DNA of 64,000 bases. Origin: Sapria himalayana. Lineage: Eukaryota > Streptophyta > Magnoliopsida > Malpighiales > Rafflesiaceae. A program made the translations under genes and the position numbers. Location: NCBI GenBank assembly GCA_029783825.1, contig JAREIK010000526.1, forward strand, positions 1 to 64,000, read 5' to 3'. Below, piece by piece: positions 1 through 11,900 of this stretch (within the stretch, counting starts at the first letter, position 1; every line of letters begins with the position of its first letter). The notes beneath the pieces were generated by a model, which was not told where the DNA came from, made no database searches, and worked only from the letters and a program-made list of their open reading frames with translations.

Positions 1-1474
1 TTCGTTAGTTTAACCCACCTTTTTTCTAAAAGTGCTTGTAGTAATTATGGTTTTATACTACTTAGAAGAGCTTTCTCATATCTATAAAGTCTTCTAGTGC
101 ATTCGATCACAGAATCCATTGACAGCTGCATAAATGACTAGAATTTGTTTTTTCATTGGAAGTGGTGCATATTGTGGTTGTTTCAGTACTTCTGTCAGCC
201 TTGCACCTCTATTGAGTAATGCCTGAGTCGCAGCATCAAGGTCTAACCCAAATTGAGCAAAGGCGGCCACTTTGCGATATTGTGCCAATTCCAGTTTTAA
301 ACTACCGCAAACTTGTTTCATAGCTTTCAACTGAGCGGCGAACCAGACGTGACTGACAGATAAGCCGACGTTATTAGTAGGTAGAATTCCGCGATAAAAG
401 AGCTCTATTTCCAAACAGATTTGTCCATCAGTAATGGGGATCACATTGGTAGGAATATGGGCCGATACGTCTCCAGCTTGTGTTTCATGACGGTAAGGCG
501 GTCAAAGCTACCTGCACCTGTCTGGTCTGACTTTTAGCGGCTCTTCTAGAGACGAAATGTAAATAGAAAACATCGCCTGGGAAAGCCTCACGGCTGGTGG
601 TCGGCATAACAATAAGGACATTTGTCGATATGCCCACAGGCCTGTTTACTAGATCATCATAGATGATTAATGCGTCGCATTCCATTATCGCAGAAATATT
701 CCCCCATGGTACACCCAGAATATGGGGCCCAGAAATTGCAGAGGAAGCAGGATCCGAAGCTGGTGGCTGCTACAAGATGGAATATTCCAAAGCATTCGCT
801 TATGAAAGAATTTGAACTAATTGTGCCACAGTTGAGCGTTTCTGTCCAATCGCTACATAGACACAAGACAATGTCTCACTCTCGGAGGTGGCCTTTGAGT
901 TCATTTGCTTTTGGTTGAATATGGTATCGATAGCTATAGCAGTTTTTCCAGTTTGTCGGTCCCCGATTATAAGTTCTCATTGACCACGGCCTATAGGAAC
1001 CAAGCTATCTACTGCTTTTAAGCCTATTTGCATAGGCTCGTCCACAGATCGACGTTCAATAATCCCAAGGGCTTTCACTTCGACACGTCTTCGCTCATGA
1101 TCGCTTAGAGCCCCTCTTCCATCAATAGGTACTCCCAACGATTCGACCACACGCCCTAGCATAGCCTTTCCCCCAGGAACATCCACAATAGATCCAGTGC
1201 GCTTGACAAGATCTCCTTCTTTAATAGCGGTCTCACTACCAAATAAAACAATCCCTACATTCTCATTCTCAAGATTCAAGGCTATTCCTTTCACACTGCT
1301 GGCAAATTCCACCATTTCCCCAGCTTTAATCTCGTTCAATCCATCAACACGTGCAATCCCATCTCCAACTGAGATCACTCGATCGATCTCATCCACTTTC
1401 AAATTCGTGTAAAAGTTGGTAATTCGACTTTCTAATCGAGTTGTGAGTTCCGCAGCTATGGAAGCAAATTCCAT
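1..1474 (-). pseudogene. atp1: atp1 pseudogene (ATP synthase F1 alpha subunit)
   Basis: ATP1 is the mitochondrial F1-ATPase alpha subunit; this copy is broken. Reading from the ATG at 1474-1472, 165 codons follow the usual plant start ([21 protein letters not shown]) as far as PIGRGQ, then hit TGA at 979-977, where the family has Arg (CGA to TGA). In the same frame the nucleotide-binding loop GDRQTGKT is still readable at about 964-941, and a TAA follows at 802-800 (a Glu codon in the family). Below about 770 several indels shift the frame; recognisable pieces continue through LIIYDD, EAFPGDVFYLH and ITDGQICLE, and the stretch [11 protein letters not shown] to GFCDRM near 100. The last readable DNA at 1-95 still matches the C-terminal coding region out of frame, so the remnant runs off the window edge. 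Many missense changes point to long relaxed selection. A working atp1 must lie elsewhere. Confidence 0.95.
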
Positions 1475-3075
1475 AAGTTATTTTTTTAATTAAGAGTAAA
1501 GGAGGAATGCCACTGCTCTTTTTAGTCAGACAATTCTGCCCCCGAACTACTCTTCCGAATCCCCTCCATCTAAACTTTTTGCCCTCTCATCTGGGTCTGC
1601 AAGAGAGATGAAGATGGGACTGAACCTGACTCATCAACAGCTTCCTTTCCTTATTCCGACCCTCATTTCTGCTCTAGGTCTTTTTGAGGGGTGGATAGAT
1701 CTATCAAATAAGAGAGAGCGGATTGGCTAGAAAGCTTCGTATAAAGCTCATCCTGATCTACGACCACCCTGCCTGTACCCACCGGGCTAGTGATCTACGA
1801 GCAACCTGAATTGGACACTGGCCGTCACTCCATTCCCCAATAGTTGCTTTGTTAGTGCTCATTCTTGTTAGATATTCACTCTCGATGGCAAGGCTGGGGA
1901 CGGTAGTTCAATCCTTGCCTTGCTGCGCTGACTCTTTTTTCTCAGTATTCGGGATGACCTTCGTCACGTTCCGGTCTTGAACATTGGATAGAACAGGGGA
2001 TGCCAGTCCCAAAGCTTTCCCTAGCAGCTCGAACCTCGAGCCCCGAAGCAAGGGTGGTCTACGTTCACGGAGTGGGCATGCTACGAGCTCTATGCCAGCC
2101 GGGTAAGGAGGGGATGCAATCATAGTAAAGTGTTCATCCTTCCCATTGGTTCCAAAATCTGAAATGGCTGTTGAGTCGCTGTGGCGAGACACTTCCCATT
2201 CTATAGATGGATACCGACCAGATGATGGAATGATTAACCTTCCTCCCGATGGTTGGAGAGTTCGCCCGAGGACAGAGGATAGTTTCGGAACAGGACCGGC
2301 GGAAGCGGGAGGAGTATTATGTTGACGAGAGACAAGGACCTGAGAAGGCGGGGATACGGGCTATTTGACGGACAAAAGAATAGACAGAGTGATAAGCAAG
2401 CAGAGCCAACGGAGCCAAATAGGGTTCTACCAGAGCGGAGCGAGGTGTATTCGAGTAATAGAGTCAGTGCTAGATCCGCGAAAGGTGGGTAAGAGATTCC
2501 TTTTTCAAAAACAAGGCAAAGCAAACAAAGCAAGAGATGTCGCATGGATGGAAAGAACGTTGCTAGAGTAGTTAGTTGTGAACAGTTTTTCCTGATGTGT
2601 CTTGCAAAGGAGCATTGGGCCTTTATGATGTGTTTCCTCTCGCTCCCTGTAGTTTTTCAGATGAGTCCACCAAAGCAAGAACAGTGCCTTCGCCTACTTG
2701 GATTAGGACTTTGGTGCTTGAGAGAGCAGAACAGAAAGCAAGAGACCTTACTTGAACAAAGCTAGGGATTTCAGTTCTTTTAGTAGGGAAGACAACTCCA
2801 TAACTAAAGAATGAATGTAGGGGTAGGTGAGCAGTACTAGGAAAGAAGAAGACAGCTCAATGCGTTAATAAGTATACTGCTGTACTATACTTTAAGGGAA
2901 GAAGTCGACTTCAGTACAAGAACCAAGAGTGCTTACTATCAGAGCTGCGCCTAACACTCTTAAAGAGAGCGAATCATCTTCTCTTTCTTTATTGGAGATA
3001 GAGGCTGACTATTCTAGCTATGTCCGGCTTCTCTTTCTTAACTAGAGGCAAGCGAACTCAAGTTATTTTCTCTTG

Positions 3076-3104
3076 ACCGCTCCGTGGGCTTACCACTCCG
3101 TGGG
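3076..3104 (+). repeat. Family A element, tandem pair
   Basis: Two copies of the 13-nt element: 3076-3088 matches the consensus exactly, and 3092-3104 has A for G at position 4 (ACCACTCCGTGGG). Only three bases (CTT) separate them. CTT also stands just before the first copy (CTT-G-element-CTT), which may be a short target duplication. Confidence 0.8.
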
Positions 3105-4458
3105 TAGGGCAGAAAGAAGTGAGATCTTCTGTACTCGATGGAACCACAGGAAGGGAAAGGGAACCGATAAAAGCACTGCCAGGGGAAAAAACAAACTTGA
3201 TAGCCGAGAGAAGGCAGATAACTATTAAAGAAGTCGACTAAGAAAGTTCCTGAGAGAATGAAAGGAATACAATTTCATAACTTAAATAAGAAAGAAGAAG
3301 AGAGTTGTAACTAAGATAAGAAAGAATCACAGGCATGCATTGCCTTGGAGTGGCTTTTATTTTAGTGTTGGTCCTGGTCTCTTTCCTTAGATTAGGTTTT
3401 ATTGGATTCCCCCATTCCTGATAGATGGTTTCATTGGACTTACGTGCTTACTGAGAGAGGGCACTAAAGTGGAAATAAGAAGACTTTTCCAGAGAGCTGG
3501 AAAGAAACTAGCAATCCTGTTACAGGCTGTAGTGTATGTATTTTCACTTATTCGAGGGAAACAAACCTGAGTCTGAGTCTAGTTTGTCAAGCACGGCGGA
3601 GGGGGGGGTAAGGAGAGAAGGATACATCTCGATGGAAGAAGGCGGATCGGATAAACTAGCACCAGAGAAATGCGAGAAGGAAAAAGTCCCATTCATCAAC
3701 TGGGAGGAGATTGAGATTCAAGAAGCGCTGCAGGAAGAATACCTGATCCCAGCACATGAGATTGATATGTTCATCGAAGAAGAGGTTCATCAGGCCAGAG
3801 GGCAAGACGACTGAGCCAAAACATCCAAGCCAAGGAAGGCGGAACGGCAGGAGATGAGGTCTTTCATCTGTTCGAAGCCGCATTTCGCACGCCCTTAATG
3901 CAGTGCAGTCGGAAGAGGAGGTGTCCGAGCGGGGGCAGGCACTTGAAAAGCTAAAGGACTTGAGTGCTGGTGACTTCATTACTTGTATAGCTCGCTCGCA
4001 GGCTTCCCTAGTCATCATACCTACGAGTGAAGCTAAAAGAGAGTGACTACTGACCACTTTCTGGCTTACGGGCTTCGATTCCATTCCTTATGTGAAACAA
4101 TACATGGCACTAGTCACACGAGGACAGGGAACCATGAATATTCCCACTGTAAAAAAAGGGACTAGTACTAGCTCCTTTTGCGAAGGAAATTTCCTCCCAA
4201 GTAACTGGCTTTCCTACGATCCGTATCCATAGCTCTATTCTGCCGCTTGCTTGACTGGCTTTGACTTGTTTGAAGGAGTGGCTATAGCAGGAATTACACT
4301 CCGGCTAGAAAGAAATCTCATAAATTGATTATTAGCATTACACCTACCCTATTCCATTATTAGCCCTTGAAGGGAAATATATCCATAGATTACTGATGGG
4401 GATGTGTACCATGTTTTCCTACGGGTTAGAAGTTGACGATTCCTGCTCCCCCTTCTTC

Positions 4459-4471
4459 ACCGCTCCGTGGG
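4459..4471 (+). repeat. Family A element, exact
   Basis: Exact ACCGCTCCGTGGG, preceded by ttcttc and followed by gaaagg, in anonymous spacer. Confidence 0.8.
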
Positions 4472-7400
4472 GAAAGGTAAAGAGACTATTATCTGGCTAC
4501 TTAAATAAAGTACTCCTAGTGGATAACATTCCTTTCGATTCCAGCCTATGTTTTGCTGCCCCTCGACTTCCACTTCAGGTTTGGGGAGCTCCGGCAGGGG
4601 GACTTGAGTCTCAGCAGAACCTTCCCTTTTCTTCTCTTCTATTCTATTCTATTCTATAAATAAGGGTTATTGTAGTTATTCTACTTAAGAATAGACCTCT
4701 GTAAGCTTCCAATAGCTTCGCTACAGCAGAAGGAAAGCCAAGCTGCGGTTAGAAAGAAAAAGAATCGTCCGCTCTCCTAGTTGCTAAATAATCTGGAGCT
4801 TCTTTTTGAAAGAAAAGGCTCAATCACATTCTTCAACCCCAAACTTCCCATTACCTGCCTGAGTTCGATGGAATAAACTAGATTAAATTCCTACCTTTCT
4901 TCCTGGACTCAATAGCCGGTGTCCCCTACTGATCTGACTCCAAGAGCGAAAAATGAGCTTAGGCCTACAACGCTTAGCCTTGAACCAGAATAACCAGAGC
5001 TAATGATTTGAGATCTTCTATCTACATTTTCTTCTCCAGACCAAGGACCAGACTAATTCCGTCTAATGAGACCTAGAGGTTCTAACTTAACAAACCTATC
5101 GCCATGAGCCTACCCATTCGAAAGAATTGAATCAGTAACTGCCTTTATCGAGGGAGAGCTAACTGGCAAGAAGATTCCCATTCCCGTGGCAAAAGGAAAA
5201 GAGCTTGAGCTTGATATCCGGGCTTCTATCGGTGAAGAAAGAGGAGAAGAAGAAATTCTTTATTGATAGGAAGAAGCGAAGAAGCAATCCGTGGAATATG
5301 AATATCCGGAAATGAGCCCGTAGGGAATTTCATAGGAGATGCTCAAGTAGGGGCTTACACGCCCACGCACTTGAATGAAAATAAGGTCTTTTTCGCGGTC
5401 TTCGAGAAGGAGCTGCTACAGAAGAGAATAAAGAGGGAAGATTCAATCTTGTATTTCTTAGTTTAAGTTTAGTGGGGCTTGGAAGCCCTGCAAGTGTGAT
5501 AGTATAGGAATAGGCGGGAGGAGTGAAGAATTCACATAGAGTGATCGGTAAGCTGACCCGTAAAGGGTCTTATTCCCGTCTCAGCGTGCTCCCTGCCCTA
5601 AAGATAGATACTCGATAGAAGGAAAAGAGAATGTTAGTCTAATTCTCGTTCGTGAGCCATGCCCATGACTCACATCACTCCTTATCGAGAACAAGAAGAA
5701 TAAAGACACTCTATTACTTGATATGGACTAGAAAATATATATCGATTATCAATCGTACTCCTTCTTGTTCGAGAGCCATCCCATGACTCTCTGCTCATTT
5801 TCTCTATGCTTCAAAATGAGATTCCGAATCTAGAAAGACCTAAAAGGGGATGCTCCACCAATCAATCCCCGGAGGTTGGTATACGAAATACAAAGAAAGG
5901 CGGTTCTGTTTATTGAATCAAGTCTTTCCTATAAGAAAGAGGGGGCATTCCGTATTAATTAGATAGAATGAGGGAAGCCTACTTTGATCTTGTTCTAAAG
6001 TGCGCCCATTAGTACTACTAGAAGAGCCAGGCCAAACAACAGGCTTCTTATATAAAGAGAAAGCCCTTATCCGCACCTATCTACTCTTTTCTTTAGGAAT
6101 GGAAGGTTCGGCTATTCAAATCGTAAGCATGGATTTGGAAATAGATAGATTATTTTGTTTTATAAACCTCACAAAAGCGAGAGAGCGATCAACCAATTGT
6201 TGGGTTCCTGTGCCCTAGTTTATTCATGTGGTTGGGTTAGGCGTATCCGAAATGTAGGTATTACTCTCTTTCTTAACCTGGCCTTACCTTTCGGAAATGT
6301 AGACGGGTAAAGCGGATGGAAAGTATCTCATAGCTACATAGAGATCAAGCTTGGAGGCCAGTCTAGCAGGTCGGGTGCCCACGGAGGCTGCGAGTTGAAA
6401 CGGGGACGATCATCCCAATGGTCACTCATATGGGACTATATGTAGGAGATATTCTGAAAGATCTCATAAGGAGAAGGGAACGACCCCCTTCGATCCTGCC
6501 TGCTAAATTGGGGAAGATAGATAAAGGGGAGCTGGCTTGACCAATAGGTACTTCTTCGCTCTAATCTAAATGGAGATAGGGACAGAGAGATGGAAACTTC
6601 CAAGCAACTTTCTAGCGATTTGCAAAGATCTACTCCTACTGACAGCGCTTAAAAACAAGCAAACATTTCACATCTTTTTCAGAGAGGGTGGCCGGTTTAA
6701 TCCCTTCATCGGTAATCTATATATATATGAGTTCTCCGATTAGCAGGACTCTGAAGAAGGAGAAGGGTGGTCGAGCTGGTTGATTGTCATCATCCGCCTT
6801 AGCAGTTGTGGCAGCTGGTATTCCTGCAGCTAAGTTTGGCTTGAAGACAAGACTCAAAGTTCGGCTCTCTTCCTCTTCCTTCTGTTTCAAATCTTCCCTC
6901 TCCTCTCCGCCAGTTCGAGTTACCATTGTTGATCCATCAGCTTCTGAGCTAGCAAAGTCAAACTAAAAAGGTTAAAAAAGTCCCCCTTTGACTCAGGAGG
7001 CGTTCCGGGTCCAACCTCAGCACCTCCATTTCCGGTAACCATTCCTACCAACCACTCTGCCATGAGACTTTTTATGTTCGTCTATGTGATCCTCCTCTGG
7101 CAAGAGGTTCCTCTTCTCTACTCAATTACACCTTCCCTCTCCCTATGGTCGAGTTACCAACTCCTTTCAGTCGAGTGTCTTTGAACCTCTCGTACCTGTT
7201 CTTACTCTCGCCCATGGTCCCCAGAATGCTCCAAGTCGAGAAAGAGTGGTCCATCCTTGCTTGCGTCTCTGTCTCGTACTCTCTTGTTTTGCTCATTTCC
7301 GGTGACTAAACCCCTCAGGTTCAGGTTAGGCTACTATTGAGATTATAGTATTATTAAGCCATAGTCATTCCGCTGTCTTTGCCCCATTCCATTCCTCTTG

Positions 7401-8778
7401 CTGTCTGAGACCAACCCCTAGAAGAGGACCGGGGAAGGAATCGTATGGAAACTCCGACCTATGTACGAGGACATTTCTAACATACGAAAATAGCACTTTT
7501 TGGAAAGGCTCTTCCCGGTTATAGTTTTTGATTCACAAGGATGACTTATAGTAACAAGCGCATGTGGTGCAGGAGACAGGGGAACAAAGGTAAATAGAGG
7601 TGATACCTCATGTGTCTTTCTCTCATCACCATCGCATGTCGCGAAGGTAGGAATAATAAAAAAGGGAATCCCCGGACATGCTAGGATTGTGTTTAACAAG
7701 ACAACTACACTGAGTTGACACAGGAAAGAAAGAACGGAAAGAATTGATCTCCTGGAGATGGTACAGATCATATATCCTCTATTCTATTTTATTGTGAGTG
7801 AGTGGGACATTCTCATCCTTCTTTGAGTTATACCTGGACTAGACTAACTCAGGTATTTAACTAGATATCTAGAGGGAAAAAATCACTCTACTACTTACTT
7901 TACTAAAGGAAAAGAGAGCTTCTTATCGAGACTGATTACCGCTAATATTACTCATGAGGATAGCTGGAAGCAAGCAAGGAACATTATACGAACCAAGAAT
8001 TGGATTTCAATGAAGTGGTTGGATTGCAACATAAGCAGCACAGGGGATATAAATTCCTTCTCTCAGGTGAAAGTCGGTACTACTCTAATTCAACATCAAA
8101 GAAGGCCGAGGATGCATTTGTTTCCATGAATTGTCACAACTCCGCTCAACAGGTTAAGCCCTCCTGTCTGGTAGTATCTCTTCGGGATCCCCACCATGAA
8201 GCTGAGCAGCACTAAGACCAGGGCACAACGCTGAGTCTCATAAAGCTATGGGAATGATTCGCCTCAAGTGCCGGATTGCAGATCTTAAGACAAAAGTCAC
8301 TTGCTCCGTGATCGAGAACAAGACTTCCAACAGCCTTTTTCTGGGAAGGCCTTGGATCCATGCAAACGGCATTGTACCTTCAACTTTGCACCAGTCTTTC
8401 AAGTACAGTAACGTTGACAAAAACGGTCAAGTACAAAGACTCTTTGGGGAGAGGATGGGGTTGAAGCCTATTGCTCGGGCGCAAAGATGTACGTACGCCA
8501 GTGACCCAGAAGACGAAGAAAACGAAGCCGAAGCTCACCTTGAGGAAACATCTAAATGATGTTATCGGGGTGAAGTGTTGTAAATGTAATGACCCTTGAC
8601 ACTCCTATACCTCCGATGGAGCAAGGGTTTCAGGATTCTCTTGCCTTTACTTACCTCCGTCTGCAGAGTCGAGAGCTTTCAAGGAGCTGTGTTTCTTCTT
8701 GTAGGGGAAAGGGTGAAAAACCAATCATTTAGGTGTCTGACACACCCTTCATGTCAGATCAAGGAGGGTTGGTGTGGC

Positions 8779-8791
8779 ACCGCTCCGTGGG
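8779..8791 (+). repeat. Family A element inside gypsy fragment
   Basis: Exact consensus between GGTGTGGC and GCAAAACC, within the protease-RT linker remnant. The flanking GC..GC is too short to call a duplication. Confidence 0.8.
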
Positions 8792-8915
8792 GCAAAACCT
8801 GAACTCACATACTTCGGACTCGCCCTTTGGAGAATCATGAAAAACATGGGATACGACTTTGAGTACCCCAGGGGCTTTTTTGGGGGCAAAGGCATAACAA
8901 TACCCCTTCAGCCTG

Positions 8916-8928
8916 ACCGCTCCGTGGG
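8916..8928 (+). repeat. Family A element inside gypsy fragment
   Basis: Exact consensus with CCT on both sides (CAGCCT-G-element-CCTTAA). It is the second copy in the same retrotransposon piece. Confidence 0.8.
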
Positions 8929-8990
8929 CCTTAATGGCACACATCTTCTAGTCGGCAGCCTCTATGTAGGCATTAAAACACGAGTTTAAG

Positions 8991-11900
8991 CTGCCCTATT
9001 TGAATGAGTTGAAAAGGCCTTAGGGGAAGAATAATAGATAAAGATCTTGCCTCAAAAGGCATATAGCTCTTATGAAAGATTCGGTGGTATACTCCACTAT
9101 AACTTGTTTACCTGTTTACCTGTGTCGTGGGGTACGGTCAGTTCACCAGCCAAGGAAAAAGATAGCGCCATCCGATCTCAATCTTTCTGCATGCTTAAAG
9201 CCCAAAGTTACGTATGAATAGTCAAAGGAAACTTATCTATCTATCTCGGAGATGCTAAATCAATGAGACCGACTCTTTCGAATTCCATCTTTCATAGAGG
9301 GCAGAAGGAGCAGCTTAACTAATCTCCGAAAATGCCCGTGCCTTAAGGCGTAAGCGTTGGGGTTAAAAACTTGACAAGAAACTAGGCTGTTCAAAGCATA
9401 GATCCCATGCCATAAATAAGTTTCGACCAGAAGTCCCCCGATGACGAGCAGGCCGACCCTACATAGAAGGTTTCATAGAAGCAGAATGAAAAGGTGCCCT
9501 TCAGAACTACCTTGGAAAGCGCAGTCATGAACCCTAAAGGCAGTTCGTGAGGAAAGATCCTTAGCATGAGCATGAAACTCCTTTATTCTTTACCCCAAGC
9601 CCCAAAAGTGTCAAAGATTTATAGGGAGCTTTGCTTCCATATTTGATCCAGGGTTTTCCTCCGGGAGCGAAAACCAGACCAAGACATAGCGGAGTTGAGG
9701 TGGTAGGGTACAAGGCTTGAAGTGTGGGTCTTGGGCAGCCGTCCTCAACTGGTACAAATACAAATGCTCGTCCAGTGAGTGATGACACTGGCGAGTGAAC
9801 TGCAAAAGGGTTTGCCTTTAAACATACCGCACCGATTTTCATCAATTCATGAGAACTGCCTTTACCGATCAGCTACACTGAAGGATTGGGGGACCTCAGA
9901 GCTTGCATTCGATAGCATTCTCAATTCAGGTGTTCCACTACCTGCTGGTTTAGTTTTAGAAGAGAGAAATAATCGCCTTTCTCATAGAACAATAAGAACA
10001 AGTGGTATCTCCTAACTAAGGAAAGACCTAGTTCTGTAAGCGAATGACATAGAAGGGGCTGAATCAGTCTCGGAAGTTGCCGTTGTAAAGGCTTCACCGG
10101 TAAGGCATTCACCAGCTATTCTTTATTTAGTTGCTGTATTGGAAAGTCCTCTGAATTCAACTGGAAAATGTTGATCAGTAGCTGAAGTAACTGATAAAGA
10201 GTAGAATAATCCAATCTGTATAGCTCAGCTGGAGTGGACTCCTGCCTAAGGATTGAAATCATAAACTCTAGATTCTTCGGCTGTTCCAGGAGCTACAGAA
10301 AGGGATGCTTTAGCTGTTGAAGCGAAGAAGGGAATTGAGGTAAGGCTGGCGGAATAAGAGAATGGAGTTACTGAGCTACTGAGCTAATGGCCTAAAAGTA
10401 AGTGGAGTTAAGATAGCTCGTAGCAGTATCGGAATATGATAGAATCCCTTATTTACTTACCTATAGGCGAGTGATCACTGAACGATAAGAACAAAGCCAC
10501 TTTCAGCTATAACCAGAGTGAAATGCGTTCTATAGGCCTTACCCGGAACACTTTCTAACTAACTGTTAGCCAGTGAAGTGATTGCTGGGAGTGATCATGA
10601 ACGAAGGATGAATAGAGGCGTAGTCTATAGCCGGCATAAGCCGTAACAGGAGTTCGAGTTACTCCAAGAACTACAGGGAATGCCATAGTAGAGCTAAAGC
10701 CAATAGCCGTAGCAGTGAAAGCTGTCTATCAGAAGGTAGGAAAGGTCCTCTTGCTCTAGCAGTCAATGATCGGAATCGAAAAGGGATGATCTTGTTACTG
10801 GTTCAATACCAGAAAGGGAATAAGTTGAGGAATCTACATATGAAATAGTTCCCGTCACAAAGATCAGGTTTATAGGCAGGAAATGGTGTAGCATCAGAGT
10901 GAATAGTTTCTGTAGCTGGTAACTCATTCACCTCTCCTCTCCGAGCTATCTATCTCTAATTCATTTACTTTACTTACGAAGCCCCTCTATCAGACTTGCA
11001 TTCCCTAGACCTCGTAGGCTGATGATTGCCTTGATTGGCCAACCAGTTCAATCTGGCATTTCATCCTTGGTAAGGGTGTACACTATCAATGAACCAGTAG
11101 TTGCATTTACAGCAGAAGATAGATGGCATACTTCAAAAGCGGGAGTAGAAGCAATTGTATTTGATGCTACTAGGGTGGCTCCTGAATCAATTGATTGAGT
11201 TATATGGGAATAATAAATCATCCTTAGGAGTGAAGGGCTTCCCCGCGGTTATGAGAATTTCTGGACCGCTTTAACCTTCTGTTCAGCATTTGAGGTATCT
11301 TTTTTCTTTCCTTCTCTGAGGAAGATCTACTTCTAATGATGTCAGTGGTTGATACCAGAGACAGTGGAAGTGGAAATGCGATCCCGGGGCATTTTAGTGT
11401 CTAAGGGCTGTTAGAAATCTGAAGCTACGACGGTAGGGGATAACGGCTAGTTGTGCATACTAGGTACCTAAAGCGCTTGGGGCAAGCCTTATAACATAAT
11501 AATAGAAGTTCCCCGGTGAAGGGTCTACTGAAGCATTTACAAAGTCGACAGTTGAATTAGACAGGAAAAGAACCATCTTCAGCTGTTTCGGCTCTAAATG
11601 AAAGAATAGGACTTTCTCTAGTAGCTTCAAGCATTCTAGGAGAGGCCGGAAACCATTCCAACAATAGGCCTCGAAGAAGAATGTGAATCTTTAGCTGAGA
11701 AATTTTCCTGGGGAAGGTCCAATAAAGATTGCTATCCTATTGTTTTTTTCTTACATTCGTCTGCTGAGAGGGATGGACTTACTAGAAGGTGGTCCAATAA
11801 AGATTCATCAACTGAGCTAACTAGCATCAACGAGGTAAGAAAAGACCTATCCTTCTTCGAAGCTGAAACTAGCCGGCAAGTCAAATAGTGAAAGTAGCTA

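Larger units (their letters stand above)
1475..7997. other. Spacer, no recognisable gene
   Basis: About 6.5 kb with no open frame that I recognise. It holds three copies of the ACCGCTCCGTGGG element (two in near-tandem at 3076 and 3092, one at 4459). Open frames such as 3536-3814 (92 aa, very acidic, Glu-rich) are within the length expected by chance and match no family I know. Confidence 0.6.
7998..8990 (+). mobile_element. Ty3/gypsy retrotransposon fragment, protease region and linker
   Basis: A degenerate piece of gypsy polyprotein. The first part (8000-8245) reads KKAEDAFVSMNCHNSAQQV and then DPHHEAEQH. After a stop, 8248-8559 carries IRLKCRIADLKTKVTCSVIE and LGRPWIHANGIVPSTLHQ, typical of the C-terminal half of the retroviral-type aspartic protease domain of plant gypsy elements. 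It continues with an acidic linker (SDPEDEENEAEAHLEE). Further pieces of the protease-RT linker are readable in other frames to 8989 (TPIPPMEQGF, SCQIKEGW, LALWRIMKNMGYDFEYPRG). Stops and frameshifts make it non-functional. It has no LTR or target duplication that I can see, so it is a captured fragment of nuclear origin. Two Family A elements lie inside it. It may derive from the same family as the gag piece at 14.4 kb, but this cannot be shown here. Confidence 0.85.

Noticed and set aside
3076..3104. Family A as the Bpu element of cycad mitochondria
   Set aside because: Bpu elements are about 36 bp with a CCTNAGC site and AAGG ends; none of this is present.
7418..7771. 117-codon minus-strand open frame, hydrophobic, first thought to be a ccm gene
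   Set aside because: No alignment with ccmB, ccmC, ccmFN or ccmFC blocks.
10215..10245. TATAGCTCAGCTGGAGTGGA, tRNA D-arm-like
   Set aside because: No downstream anticodon or T-arm at the right distance.
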